This document shows, one piece after another, positions 10,914 to 19,771 of a stretch of 64,000 nucleotides of DNA. How positions within the stretch are numbered: position 1 is the stretch's first letter; the number at the start of each line of letters is the position of its first letter. This DNA comes from Curtobacterium poinsettiae (GTDB lineage Bacteria; Actinomycetota; Actinomycetes; Actinomycetales; Microbacteriaceae), in NCBI RefSeq assembly GCF_025677645.1, contig NZ_CP106879.1, positions 1,364,001 to 1,428,000 on the forward strand, written 5' to 3'. Below the pieces are notes generated by a model. The model saw only the letters and a list, made by a program, of their open reading frames with translations, had not been told where the DNA came from and searched no databases. A program made the translations under genes and the position numbers.

Positions 10914-10919
10914 TAGGCT
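10914..10919 (+). promoter_or_regulatory. -10-like hexamer before the DUF501 gene
   Basis: TAGGCT lies nine bases before the GTG at 10929. The gap is slightly longer than in the other leaderless candidates of this window. Confidence 0.4.
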
Positions 10920-10928
10920 CACGTTCCC

Positions 10929-11477
10929 GTGACGACCCCTCCCTTCGACCCGCCCTCCGACCACGACGTCCAGGTCGTGTCGGCGCAGCTCGGCCGACCG
11001 GCACGTGACGTCATCGGGATCGCGGCACGCTGCGTCTGTGGCAACCCCACCGTCGTCTCCACGAAGCCCCGGCTGTCGAACGGCACCCCGTTCCCGACGT
11101 TCTACTACCTGTGCCACCCCGCGGCCACCGCTGCGGTCAGCACCCTCGAGGCCAACCAGGTCATGCCCGAGCTGGCAGCCCTGCTCGAGGACCCCGAAGT
11201 CGCCGCGCAGTACCGCGCGGCCCACGAGTCCTACCTGGCCGATCGCGAGTCGATCGAACACGTCGACGAGATCGACGGCATCAGCGCCGGTGGCATGCCC
11301 ACCCGCGTGAAGTGCCTGCACGCCCTCGTCGGCCACGCCCTCGCCGCCGGACCCGGCGTCAACCCCATCGGTGACCTCGCGCTCGAGCGCGCGGACTGGT
11401 CGCCCTCCCGGTGTACATGCCGGGCGTATGATGACGGTGCAGACGCTGGAGTCGGGGCGGGTGGCGGCGAAGTCTGA
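10929..11477 (+). CDS. DUF501 domain-containing protein
   Basis: A conserved actinobacterial protein of unknown function. The 182 residues contain the recognisable DUF501 blocks: RCVCGNPTVVSTKPRL, GTPFPTFYYLCHP, ADRESIEHVDEI and RVKCLHALVGH, with several conserved Cys and His that could bind metal, although this is not established. In many actinobacteria it lies after eno and ftsB and before an exopolyphosphatase gene. Here a type II NADH dehydrogenase takes that position. The start is set by the short conserved N-terminus. Confidence 0.85.
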   Translation: MTTPPFDPPSDHDVQVVSAQLGRPARDVIGIAARCVCGNPTVVSTKPRLSNGTPFPTFYYLCHPAATAAVSTLEANQVMPELAALLEDPEVAAQYRAAHESYLADRESIEHVDEIDGISAGGMPTRVKCLHALVGHALAAGPGVNPIGDLALERADWSPSRCTCRAYDDGADAGVGAGGGEV

Positions 11478-11517
11478 CTCGACTCCCGCACACCCCCATC
11501 CAAGGAGATCATCCCCC

Positions 11518-12993
11518 GTGCCCAAGATCCTCGTCGTCGGCGGCGGTTACGCCGGTTTCTACACCGCATGGAAGCTCGAGAAGCACCTTCGCCAGGGCGA
11601 AGCCGAGGTCGTCATGGTGGACCCGCTGCCGTACATGACGTACCAGCCGTTCCTGCCCGAGGTCGCCGCCGGTTCCATCGAGCCGCGTCACGCGGTCGTC
11701 GCGCACCGTCGTCACCTCAAGAAGACCCGCGTCGTCACGGCGAAGGTCACCGGGGTCGACCACGCCACCAAGACGGCGACGATCACCCCGACCGAGGGCG
11801 AGGCGTGGGAGGAGTCCTACGACCAGATCGTCATGACCGCCGGCGCGGTGTCCCGCACGTTCCCGATCCCGGGCGTCGCGGACGAGGCCATCGGCCTGAA
11901 GACCATCGAGGAAGCCGCGTCGATCCGCGACCGCATCCTCAGCAACTTCCACAAGGCGGCGAACCTGCCGGCCGGTCCCGAGCGCGACCGCCTGCTCACC
12001 GTCGTCGTCGTCGGTGGTGGCTTCGCCGGCATCGAGGTGTTCGCCGAGCTCCGCTCCTTCGTCACCGACCTGCTGAAGAGCCACCCGCAGCTGTCCTTCG
12101 ACGACACGCACTTCCACCTGGTCGAGGCGATGGGCCGCATCATGCCCGAGGTCTCGCTCGAGACCTCGCACTGGGTGCTCAAGAACCTCGCCGAGCGGGG
12201 CGCGACCGTGCACCTCGAGACCCAGCTGGCCTCGGCCGTCGGTGGCGTCTGCGAGCTCAAGACGAGCGACGGAGCGATCGAGACGATCCCGTCCGACCTC
12301 ATCATCTGGACCGCCGGTGTCATGGCGAACCCGATGGTCAAGGGCACCGACTTCCCGCTCGAGCAGCGTGGCCGCATCCGCGTGCAGCCCGACCTGCGCG
12401 TGGTCGACGACAACGGCGTGATCGCCGACGCATGGGCCTGCGGCGACGTCGCAGCCGTGCCGGACCTGACCGGTGGCGGTGTCGGCGGGTTCTGCGTGCC
12501 GAACGCCCAGCACGCCGTGCGCCAGGCCAAGCAGCTCGCGAAGAACGTCGTCGCGACCATCCGTGGCGAGGCGACGACCGATTACAAGCACGAGAACCTC
12601 GGCGCCGTCGCCGGCCTCGGCCTGGGAACCGGTGTGTTCCAGTCCGGCAAGTTCGCCATGAAGGGCTTCCTGGCCTGGGGTGCGCACCGCGGCTACCACG
12701 GCCTGGCCATGCCGTCGTGGGAGCGCAAGTGGCGCGTCATCGGCGACTGGGTCGGTGGCTTCTTCCTCGGCCGCGACATCGTGTCGCTCGACGACCGCGA
12801 GACCCCCCGTGCCGCGTTCGAGGCGTTCGCGTCCCGTCCGAAGCCCGCTGCCGAGGCTCCGGCCGCGCCCGCCGCAGCCCAGGCTCCGGAAGAGGGCAAG
12901 GTCGCCGGTGCCGCCGGCCCCGTCTACGGCGAACCCGCGAAGGACGTCTCCAACGCCGCCGAGCCGGTGACGGCCCCGGCCGACGCCAAGTAG
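11518..12993 (+). CDS. ndh: Type II NADH dehydrogenase (NDH-2)
   Basis: A single-subunit flavoprotein that passes electrons from NADH to menaquinone without pumping protons; it sits on the inner membrane face. The 491-residue protein has an N-terminal FAD motif VVGGGYAGF and a second, NADH-binding motif VVVGGGFAGIE near residue 165. The family segment DAWACGDVA precedes PNAQHAVRQ in the FAD-binding region. A C-terminal amphipathic part gives membrane contact, followed by an Ala/Pro/Glu-rich tail of about 60 residues that looks disordered. GTG 11518 is preceded by AAGGAG. A strong terminator follows. Confidence 0.92.
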   Translation: MPKILVVGGGYAGFYTAWKLEKHLRQGEAEVVMVDPLPYMTYQPFLPEVAAGSIEPRHAVVAHRRHLKKTRVVTAKVTGVDHATKTATITPTEGEAWEESYDQIVMTAGAVSRTFPIPGVADEAIGLKTIEEAASIRDRILSNFHKAANLPAGPERDRLLTVVVVGGGFAGIEVFAELRSFVTDLLKSHPQLSFDDTHFHLVEAMGRIMPEVSLETSHWVLKNLAERGATVHLETQLASAVGGVCELKTSDGAIETIPSDLIIWTAGVMANPMVKGTDFPLEQRGRIRVQPDLRVVDDNGVIADAWACGDVAAVPDLTGGGVGGFCVPNAQHAVRQAKQLAKNVVATIRGEATTDYKHENLGAVAGLGLGTGVFQSGKFAMKGFLAWGAHRGYHGLAMPSWERKWRVIGDWVGGFFLGRDIVSLDDRETPRAAFEAFASRPKPAAEAPAAPAAAQAPEEGKVAGAAGPVYGEPAKDVSNAAEPVTAPADAK

Positions 12994-13003
12994 CACCACT
13001 CGT

Positions 13004-13042
13004 CACGAAGGCGGTCATCTGCGAAGGGTGACCGCCTTCGTG
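13004..13042. terminator. Terminator hairpin after ndh
   Basis: A perfect 14-bp stem CACGAAGGCGGTCA with its complement around an 11-base loop, starting 11 bases after the stop codon. It separates ndh from the tRNA. Confidence 0.8.
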
Positions 13043-13064
13043 CATCGGTAGGCTGTTGCGGCCC

Positions 13065-13138
13065 GCCCCCGTGGCCCAACCGGTAGAGGCATGCGACTTA
13101 AAATCGCCGAGTTGTGGGTTCGAGTCCCACCGGGGGTA
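13065..13138 (+). tRNA. tRNA-Leu (anticodon UAA), class I-like shape
   Basis: A full cloverleaf of 74 bases. The acceptor GCCCCCG pairs with CGGGGGT, with a G-T at the end, and the discriminator is A. The anticodon loop CTTAAAA gives UAA, which reads the rare leucine codon UUA. The T arm is GTGGG TTCGAGT CCCAC. The anticodon stem has one mismatch at its outer pair. The variable region is only about five bases, whereas bacterial tRNA-Leu is normally class II with a long variable arm. The complete CCA end is not encoded (ACC is followed by G). Confidence 0.85.
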
Positions 13139-13156
13139 CCGACTTCGTGAACCGAC

Positions 13157-13204
13157 ACGCGACTCACAATCGCCGAGTTGTGGGTTCGAGTCCCACCGGG
13201 GGTG
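13157..13204 (+). pseudogene. tRNA 3'-half duplicate with CAC anticodon loop
   Basis: A 34-base stretch (13170-13203) is identical to 13104-13137 in the tRNA upstream, offset by 66 bases. The anticodon stem is also partly kept. The loop reads CTCACAA, so the anticodon would be CAC (valine) rather than UAA. The 5' half is replaced by unrelated sequence, so no acceptor stem can form. This is either a remnant of a tandem tRNA or a repeat left by insertion and excision at the tRNA 3' end. Confidence 0.75.
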
Positions 13205-13223
13205 CCGAACACCGCGCGCCCAG

Positions 13224-13229
13224 TAGCAT
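13224..13229 (+). promoter_or_regulatory. -10-like hexamer before the ThrE-like gene
   Basis: TAGCAT lies eight bases before the GTG at 13238, which is consistent with leaderless expression. Confidence 0.4.
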
Positions 13230-13237
13230 CGACGATC

Positions 13238-14578
13238 GTGGTCGGACTCGGAAGCGCACTCGCCAACCTGCAGAACGCCCTCCGCCGACCGGAGGCCCAC
13301 GTCGAGGTCGTCGACGGCGAGAGCGTCCCGGTCGGCATGCTCCTCGGCACCCTCGGAGCCCTGCTCCTGGACGCCGGCAGCTCCGTCACCGACGTCCGGT
13401 CGGCGCTCGAGAAGGCGCGGGACGCCGCCGGGGTCGGACCGACGCTCGCGATCGGCGTCCTGCCCGCCCTGGTGATGGTGAGCGAGGTCTCGACGGGCGC
13501 CGCCACCATCGTCAACGCCGAGGGCGTCGAACTGTCCTCCCGCCAGGCCGCCCGCGCCAACCGCGTCGTGCTCGGGCTCGAGAGCGGCTCCATCGCCCTC
13601 GCCGAGATCCCGGCCCGCGTCCGGGCCATCCGCGCCGGCACCGTCCCGCCACCCGCCCTGCCGTGGATCCTCGGCAACGCCCTGACCTCCGCCGGCCTGG
13701 CCGTCGTCTTCCGGTGCCCGTGGTGGGCGATCGTGCTGGCGCTCGTCGTCGGTGGCCTGGTCGGCGTGATCGGACTGGTGCTCCGACGCTTCCGCGAGGC
13801 CGTGGCGATCATCCCGTTCCTGGCCGCGTTCGTGTCGACGGCGATCGTCGGCCTGGTCGCCGCGGGCACCGGGTTCGAGCAGGTCCCGCTCTTCGCGGTC
13901 TGCGCCCCGGTGGCGGTGTTCGTCCCGGGCGCGCTCATCACCAACGCGTTGCTCGAACTCACCGCCGCGGACATCGTCACCGGGTCGTCGCGGCTGGTGC
14001 AGGGCCTCATCATGCTCGGCTTCATGGCCGCCGGCATCGCGTCCGGCAGCGCCCTGACCGGGTTGCACGTCGACCCGTCGTCGGCCGCGCTCGTCGGCGA
14101 GGTCGCGGGGGTCGGCACGGACCTGGCCGGCTGGGAGTCCGTGCCGGCGTACTGGGTGTCGTGGGTCGCCGTCGTGGTGCTCGCGGTCGGGCTCGGTCTG
14201 GTGTTCCGGTCCGGGTGGCGCCTGACGCTCGTGTCGGTGGCGGTCATGGTCACCGCCTACGCCGTGGTGAGCACGACGACGCCGCTCTGGGGCAGCGTCG
14301 TCGCGACCGGTGCCGCAGCGGCGCTGCTGTTCGTCGCGACCCGGTTGCTCGAGCGGCTCGTGCCGGCGATCCCGGCGACGGTGTCGTTCTTCCCGGCGTT
14401 CCTGCTGCTCGTGCCGGGGACGGTCGGGCTCGTGGCGGTTGCCACCTTCGATCCCGAGGCGCTCTCGACCCCGCTCGCGACCTTCGTCAGCCTGTGCATC
14501 GGGACGAAGATCGGCGGGCTCCTACCTGGGCTCTTCGCCCGCAACGCGCCCCGGCGCGCGGTGGACGCGACCAGCTGA
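13238..14578 (+). CDS. ThrE-type threonine/serine exporter family protein
   Basis: A membrane permease with the ThrE (DUF1212 plus DUF3815) layout. An N-terminal domain of about 190 residues contains the conserved GTLGALLLDAGSSVTDVRSA and ALVMVSEVSTG region. It is followed by roughly ten hydrophobic segments in two blocks, with the second block starting near VSTTTPLWGSVVATG. Corynebacterial ThrE exports threonine and serine using the proton gradient. The substrate here is inferred from the family only. The 446-residue length fits. GTG 13238 follows the presumed -10 box and avoids extending the protein back into the tRNA remnant. Confidence 0.75.
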   Translation: MVGLGSALANLQNALRRPEAHVEVVDGESVPVGMLLGTLGALLLDAGSSVTDVRSALEKARDAAGVGPTLAIGVLPALVMVSEVSTGAATIVNAEGVELSSRQAARANRVVLGLESGSIALAEIPARVRAIRAGTVPPPALPWILGNALTSAGLAVVFRCPWWAIVLALVVGGLVGVIGLVLRRFREAVAIIPFLAAFVSTAIVGLVAAGTGFEQVPLFAVCAPVAVFVPGALITNALLELTAADIVTGSSRLVQGLIMLGFMAAGIASGSALTGLHVDPSSAALVGEVAGVGTDLAGWESVPAYWVSWVAVVVLAVGLGLVFRSGWRLTLVSVAVMVTAYAVVSTTTPLWGSVVATGAAAALLFVATRLLERLVPAIPATVSFFPAFLLLVPGTVGLVAVATFDPEALSTPLATFVSLCIGTKIGGLLPGLFARNAPRRAVDATS

Positions 14579-14624
14579 CGGACCGGAGGCCCGGTGCGGC
14601 GCCGCCACGGGCCTCCAGTCCGTC
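14577..14624. terminator. GGAGGCCC-family hairpin between convergent genes
   Basis: GACGGAC...GTCCGTC at the base and GGAGGCCCGGTG facing CACGGGCCTCC inside. It begins within the stop codon of the exporter gene and lies 22 bases beyond the 3' end of the ligase gene on the other strand. Confidence 0.75.
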
Positions 14625-14645
14625 ACCGGTCGGGTACCGGGCCCG

Positions 14646-16331
14646 CTACGGCTCGATCAGCCGGCCGGCTGCCTGGTCCGCCGCGGCCGTGTCCTTCGCC
14701 AGGTAGTGCACCTTCTTGCCGGTGGCGTTGTAGGGGACGTCCGTGACGAAGCGGTACCGCCGCGGGCGCTTGTACCGGGCGAGGCCCGGATGGGATCCGG
14801 TCCACTCCTCGAGCACGGCGGCTGCCTCGGCGTCGTCGGCCGGCAGCCGATCGCCGGCACGGACGACGTACGCCGTGACGACCTCGCCCCACCGCGGGTC
14901 CGGCACGCCCACCACGATGGAGTCGGCGACCCCGGGGTGCTCCTGCAGCACCGCCTCGACCTGGACGGGGTGCACGTTCTCGCCGCCGGAGATGACCATG
15001 TCGTCCTTGCGGCCCACGATCGTCACCCGCTCGTGTTCGTCCCACGTGGCGAGGTCGCCGGGGTAGAACCAGCCGTTCGCGAACTTCTCGGCCTCGAGCC
15101 CGGGGTTCCGGTACGAGTAGCCGGACTTCACGGTCCGCACGGCGAACTCGCCGATCTCGGCGCCGTCCTTCGCCACCGTGTCGGTCGGGTCTGCCAGACG
15201 GTCCTCGTGCACGCGGACGACGGCGACGTCGTCGTCCGTCGATGCGCGACCGGTCGAACCGGCGCCGTCCGGGAAGTCCTCTGGCCGGAGGAACGTGTTC
15301 CAGAAGGTCTCGGTGGTGCCGTAGCCGTTGAAGATCCGCGGCGACAGCAGCTCCTGGTAGCGCAGGGCCGCGGCGCGGTCGAGCGGTGCGCCCATCGTGA
15401 CGATGCCGTTCAGACTCGACAGGTCCCGCGCCTGACGTTCCTGCGCGTCGGCGAGCTGCACCAGGTTCGGCGGAGCGCCGATCAGGAACGTCAGGCGTTC
15501 GGACTCGACCAGGTCGAGCACCCGGTCGGCGTCGAAGTGGCGCAGGGTCGTGAGTTCCGCGCCGACGTAGAACACCGGGTTCGGGCCGCCCGAGTACAGG
15601 CCGCCGCGGTGGAACAGCGGCGACATGTTGAGCGTCTTGTCGAACGGACTGAGCGGGAAGTGCATGACCACGTCGTGCGCGCTGAGCACCTCGACCAGGC
15701 TCGGCAGCGGCACCGGCTTCGGCCGACCGGTGGTGCCCGAGGTGTAGAGCCGGGTGGACTCGTCGTAGGTGCTGCGCGGACCGATCGTCGCGAGCTCGTC
15801 CGGTGAGAGGGGCTCGGACGCGAGCAGCTCGGCGAACCGGTCGTGGTCGCCGCCGACCGGGACGACCTGGTCCGGCCGGTGCGGCGACGACCCGAGCGCG
15901 GCGGCGATGGCAGTCGTCCGCTCGGTGTCGTGCACCAGGACGGCGGGTGCGGAGTCCTCGATGATGAACGCGACCTCGTCGGGGGCGAGCCGGAAGTTCG
16001 TCGGCGAGAACACCGCGCCGATGCGGTGGCAGGCCAGGTAGAGCATCGCGAACTCGGGTGTGTTGAACAGCTCGACCATCACGACCGAACCCCGTCCGCC
16101 ACCGTGCCGGACGAGCCACCCGGCGATCCGGTCGACGACGTCGCCGAGCTCGGCGTAGGTCCACGAGCGGTCCGACTCCGGCTCGCGCAGAGCGAGTCGG
16201 CCGGCGAAGCGGTGGGTGTTGCGGACGAAGCCGTTCGCGTAGGTGAAGCTGCCCTCGAACACCTCGCGGAAGCGCGTCGCGTCGTAGTCGGACCGCGTGG
16301 GGGTGCCGGTGTCGGGTCGGGTGTCGGTCAT
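14646..16331 (-). CDS. AMP-dependent acyl-CoA ligase (ANL superfamily)
   Basis: Activates a carboxylic acid as an acyl-adenylate and transfers it to CoA. The 561-residue protein carries the phosphate-binding loop YTSGTTGRPKP, the GYGTTE motif, YPGDLA, the hinge GRKDDMVISGGENVHP and the C-terminal catalytic lysine in NATGKK. The N-terminal region resembles fatty-acid and aromatic acid CoA ligases, but the substrate cannot be read from the sequence. The second of two adjacent ATG codons (16331) is preferred since GGAG then lies five bases upstream; 16334 is possible. It stands alone between hairpin-terminated neighbours, so context gives no pathway. Confidence 0.85.
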   Translation of the reverse strand: MTDTRPDTGTPTRSDYDATRFREVFEGSFTYANGFVRNTHRFAGRLALREPESDRSWTYAELGDVVDRIAGWLVRHGGGRGSVVMVELFNTPEFAMLYLACHRIGAVFSPTNFRLAPDEVAFIIEDSAPAVLVHDTERTTAIAAALGSSPHRPDQVVPVGGDHDRFAELLASEPLSPDELATIGPRSTYDESTRLYTSGTTGRPKPVPLPSLVEVLSAHDVVMHFPLSPFDKTLNMSPLFHRGGLYSGGPNPVFYVGAELTTLRHFDADRVLDLVESERLTFLIGAPPNLVQLADAQERQARDLSSLNGIVTMGAPLDRAAALRYQELLSPRIFNGYGTTETFWNTFLRPEDFPDGAGSTGRASTDDDVAVVRVHEDRLADPTDTVAKDGAEIGEFAVRTVKSGYSYRNPGLEAEKFANGWFYPGDLATWDEHERVTIVGRKDDMVISGGENVHPVQVEAVLQEHPGVADSIVVGVPDPRWGEVVTAYVVRAGDRLPADDAEAAAVLEEWTGSHPGLARYKRPRRYRFVTDVPYNATGKKVHYLAKDTAAADQAAGRLIEP

Positions 16332-16570
16332 CATCGCTCCTGCCGCGGTCGTGCGGTGCACGCTGAGTGTCCTGCGCGGGCACCGGTCACGAGGCGCCGC
16401 TGCCCCGCTGGTCCGGTGCGGCGTGGTCGGCCGCGCGCGACGGCGAAGGTGCTCCGTGCGGTGCGACGTGCACCGCTCGTCACACTATCCCGCCGTCCGC
16501 GAACCGGGTCCGATGTGCGGTTCCTGTCCCACGGCCGGTGCGGAGCGCCGCTCGGGAGGCTCGGCTCCGC

Positions 16571-18946
16571 TCAGACGCGGGCCGCGCGCCGGCCGGTGCG
16601 CAGCCAGACCAGGGCCGCGATCGCGGCCGCCACGCAGGCCGCGGCGATCCCGACGAGCAGGGCCGGTGCGGCGTGCGTGCCGGTCGTCCCCGAGTAGACC
16701 GCGGTGGTCAGCGCGACGGCGACCACCGCGAGCGCGACGTACCGAGCGCGCGAGGCGGCGAGCAGCGCGCTGCCGGCGGACCCCGTGACGGGCAGCAGGG
16801 TCGCGACCACGGCACCGAGGCCGCCGACGCACAGTGTGATGGCGAACTCCGACCCGAGCGACACCCAGAAACCACCGCCCGCGAGCAGGCTGTGCAGCAC
16901 CCAGCCGGCCGCGGCGAGTCCGAGCAGCGCCAGCACCCGCCAGGTCGCATCCCGGGCGCTCGTCGCGATCCCGGTGCCGAGGCGGAGCGGGCCGGTCCCG
17001 AGTCCGGGGCGGACGGACGGCACGAGGACGACCCCGACGATGAGTGCGGGGGACAGGTCCGCCGCGCGGGTGACGCCGCACGCCACGAGGGCTCCGAGCA
17101 CGAGCCAGGGCGACACCCGGAACCCGACCGTGCGGTGGTCGCTGCCGGCTGCCCACCGCGTGGCGAACACGACGGCGGCGGTCAGGACGCCGGTACCGGC
17201 GAGGACGGCGATCGCCAGACGGGCGTAGCGGGCCTCGAGCTCGACGCCGACCCCGAGCAGGGTGCACAGCGCCGCGACGGACACCGCGACGGTGATCGAC
17301 GCCCAGGTCGGCAGGACGTCGTCGCCGCGGGAGCGGTCCGACCGCGAGCGGTTGCGTCCGAGCAGCCCGGCGAACGGCGAGCGGAGGCGGCCCCGGGTGA
17401 CCGCGGCCACGAGGGCGAGCGGCGCGGCGACCAGCACGAGGAACCCGGCGGCGACGGCGGTGGCGACCAGGACGGTCCGCCACGAGAACGCGGCCTGGAT
17501 GGTCGGGACGGTGCGGTCGTACGTCGTCGCCGCGGTCCAGTCGCCCGCGGGGCCGGACCAGTCGGGGTGGCCTCCGGCGCTGCCGGCGCCGACCGGGGCG
17601 CTGCCGGTGCCGGTGCCGTTGCCTGCTGCGCCGCCGGCTTCGTCGCTGTTGCCGCCGTCGCCCCCGTGACCCGCGGCGTTCGTGCCGTTGCCGTTGCCGC
17701 TGCCGTTGCTGGTGCCACCGTGGCCGGTCGCGCCGGGGGTGCCCGTCGTCGTGCCGGACCCCGGCGTCGACGCGCCCGGCGTCCCCGGGGTGTCGGTGGC
17801 GCCCGGGGTCGGTGTGGCGGTCGGGGCCGTGGTGGTCGACCACGCCGTGACACGGACGGCGGCCGACGACCGGGAGTAGTTGCCCGCGACGTCGTGCTGC
17901 GTCGCGGTGAGCTGGTGCACACCGGCGCGCAGCGTCGACCCCGCGGTGGAGCACGACCACGAGGCGTCCGACGCGACCACCACGCCGCACACCGGCGCAC
18001 GGTCGACGTACACGGTCACGCGGGCGCCCGGCTCACCGGTCCCGGCCACCGTCGTCGAGCGGGTGCCGATCCGTTCGCCGTCGTCCGGCGTCGCGATGCG
18101 CGGGGCGGCGGGCGCCGTGCGGTCGACCGTGACCGTCACGGGAGCGGATGCCGCGCTCCGCAGGTCCGACCGGTAGCCGCGCGCCGTGCTGGCGGTCTGC
18201 GACGCGGTGACGGTGAACCGGCCGTCGGCGAGCGACCCGAGGGCGGCCACCCACCGGCCGTCCGCACCGACCCGGGCGGTCTGCTGGGCCGACGACCCGG
18301 TCACCGACAGCAGCACCGTCGATCCGGGGTACCCCGTCCCGGAGACCGTGCCGCCGGTGGGCCCGGCGGCCGCCAGTGTCGGCGGGACGATGACGTCCGA
18401 GGCCGGTGCACTCGCGACGGGCAGCGCGGCGACGAGGTCGCGCACCGTGAAGACCTGTTGCGGGCCCGAGCGGACGGTGCCGAGGCAGGCCCAGGAACCG
18501 TTCGGGTCCACCCGGGTCGTGCACCCGGACGGACCCGTCGCGGCCGGGCCGGTCACCCGGACGGTGTGCCCGGGGGTGCCGGTGCCGTGGAAGCGCGTCG
18601 TCCCCGTCGTGACGTCACCCGGGTCGGCGATGGTGGGCCGGACGGCGGGACGCGTGGGGGTGGGCGTCGGAGCGCCCGGCCGGCCGGGACTCGGCGGAGC
18701 GATCTCGCTCGGCTCGGGGGTCGCAGTGGGAGTGGCGGCTGCCCGGGCGACGGGGACTGCCGGGGCGTCCGCAGCGGCAGCCTCCACCGACGTGCCGTCC
18801 GCGGCGACCGCGACGGCCGGGGCGACGGCGGCGCCGAGCAGACCGGCGACGAGGACCGTCGTCGCCGCTGCGAGCAGGGCGAAGCGGGGACGACGACGAG
18901 GGCCGTCGCCCCCGACGGCCCCCTCGTCCACGTTCTCCCCGCTCAT
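16571..18946 (-). CDS. Large membrane protein with three Ig-like repeats and a polytopic C-terminus
   Basis: I do not recognise a named family for the whole 791-residue protein. A basic N-terminus is followed by a signal or anchor segment (about residues 22-48). A Pro/Thr spacer leads into three bacterial Ig-like repeats (about 105-370), each with a GTG-x-PG-x-x-V turn and a later G-x-W strand; two of them hold Cys pairs. A long Thr/Pro then Gly/Asn/Ser linker (about 370-480) precedes roughly eight membrane helices. It may sense or bind something at the surface, but no catalytic motif is visible. The start at 18946 is one of two close ATG codons; 18961 is the alternative. Divergent from lemA. 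Confidence 0.65.
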   Translation of the reverse strand: MSGENVDEGAVGGDGPRRRPRFALLAAATTVLVAGLLGAAVAPAVAVAADGTSVEAAAADAPAVPVARAAATPTATPEPSEIAPPSPGRPGAPTPTPTRPAVRPTIADPGDVTTGTTRFHGTGTPGHTVRVTGPAATGPSGCTTRVDPNGSWACLGTVRSGPQQVFTVRDLVAALPVASAPASDVIVPPTLAAAGPTGGTVSGTGYPGSTVLLSVTGSSAQQTARVGADGRWVAALGSLADGRFTVTASQTASTARGYRSDLRSAASAPVTVTVDRTAPAAPRIATPDDGERIGTRSTTVAGTGEPGARVTVYVDRAPVCGVVVASDASWSCSTAGSTLRAGVHQLTATQHDVAGNYSRSSAAVRVTAWSTTTAPTATPTPGATDTPGTPGASTPGSGTTTGTPGATGHGGTSNGSGNGNGTNAAGHGGDGGNSDEAGGAAGNGTGTGSAPVGAGSAGGHPDWSGPAGDWTAATTYDRTVPTIQAAFSWRTVLVATAVAAGFLVLVAAPLALVAAVTRGRLRSPFAGLLGRNRSRSDRSRGDDVLPTWASITVAVSVAALCTLLGVGVELEARYARLAIAVLAGTGVLTAAVVFATRWAAGSDHRTVGFRVSPWLVLGALVACGVTRAADLSPALIVGVVLVPSVRPGLGTGPLRLGTGIATSARDATWRVLALLGLAAAGWVLHSLLAGGGFWVSLGSEFAITLCVGGLGAVVATLLPVTGSAGSALLAASRARYVALAVVAVALTTAVYSGTTGTHAAPALLVGIAAACVAAAIAALVWLRTGRRAARV

Positions 18947-19101
18947 GTTCACCGGACCCATCCCACGGGATCTCGGGCGTCCGGTCAATACACCTCGCGG
19001 ATGAGGTTCGGTATCGGGCCGCAGTCCGGGAACCCGGTGTGCGTGACTCGGGAATCGGCCGTGAACACTGCTCACGGAACGGAGCATGCTCAGCGCGTCG
19101 A

Positions 19102-19107
19102 TAGACT
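19102..19107 (+). promoter_or_regulatory. Candidate lemA -10 box
   Basis: TAGACT lies about 63 bases before the lemA start. This promoter would make a leader that includes the AAAGGAG ribosome-binding site at 19156-19162. Confidence 0.35.
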
Positions 19108-19170
19108 TCACGATGGCCGTTCAGGCCAACGCAGCACCGCGGATCCCGACGCGCAAAGGAGTACGCCCGC

Positions 19171-19752
19171 ATGGACACCGGACTCGTCACGACGCTCATC
19201 GTCGTCGGAGTGGTGGTGGTCGTCCTGGTGATCATCGGGATCTACCTCTGGGTGACGTACAACTCCCTCGTCACGCTCAAGGTCCGGGTCGACGAGGCCT
19301 GGAGCGACATCTCGGTGCAACTGAAGCGCCGCGCCGACCTCATCCCCACCATCGTGGACACGGTCAAGGGGTACGCCACGCACGAGAAGGCGGTCTTCGA
19401 CGACGTGACGAAGGCCCGCGCCGAGACCCTGTCCGCCGGTGACGCCGACACGGCCTCCACCGCCGAGGGGCACATGCAGAAGGCGCTGAAGAGCGTGTTC
19501 GCGGTGGCCGAGGGGTACCCGCAGCTGCAGTCGAGCCAGAACTTCCTGCAGTTGCAGTCCGAACTCGTCGACACGGAGGACAAGATCCAGGCGGCCCGCC
19601 GCTTCTACAACGGTGGCGTGCGTGAGCTGAACACGAAGATCCGGGTGTTCCCGAACTCCGCGTTCGCGAAGAACCGCGGCTTCTCCGAGGCGCCGTTCTT
19701 CGAGACGAACGAGCCGGCGGCCATCGCCGAGCCGCCGCGCGTCCAGTTCTGA
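19171..19752 (+). CDS. lemA: LemA family protein
   Basis: A bitopic protein of unclear function, often coupled to HtpX-like proteases. The 193 residues begin with one membrane segment (about 6-28), then the conserved YNSLVTLKVRVDEAWSDI and RRADLIPTIVDTVKGY blocks of a four-helix bundle, and later YPQLQSSQNFLQLQ. AAAGGAG precedes the ATG. The next gene, an M48 protease, starts 19 bases after the stop, so the two likely share a transcript and act together. Confidence 0.92.
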   Translation: MDTGLVTTLIVVGVVVVVLVIIGIYLWVTYNSLVTLKVRVDEAWSDISVQLKRRADLIPTIVDTVKGYATHEKAVFDDVTKARAETLSAGDADTASTAEGHMQKALKSVFAVAEGYPQLQSSQNFLQLQSELVDTEDKIQAARRFYNGGVRELNTKIRVFPNSAFAKNRGFSEAPFFETNEPAAIAEPPRVQF

Positions 19753-19771
19753 CCCCAGCGTCGGATCCGAC

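Noticed and set aside
10929..11477. Exopolyphosphatase gene expected after DUF501
   Set aside because: The next gene is clearly a type II NADH dehydrogenase. The usual ppx neighbour is not in this window.
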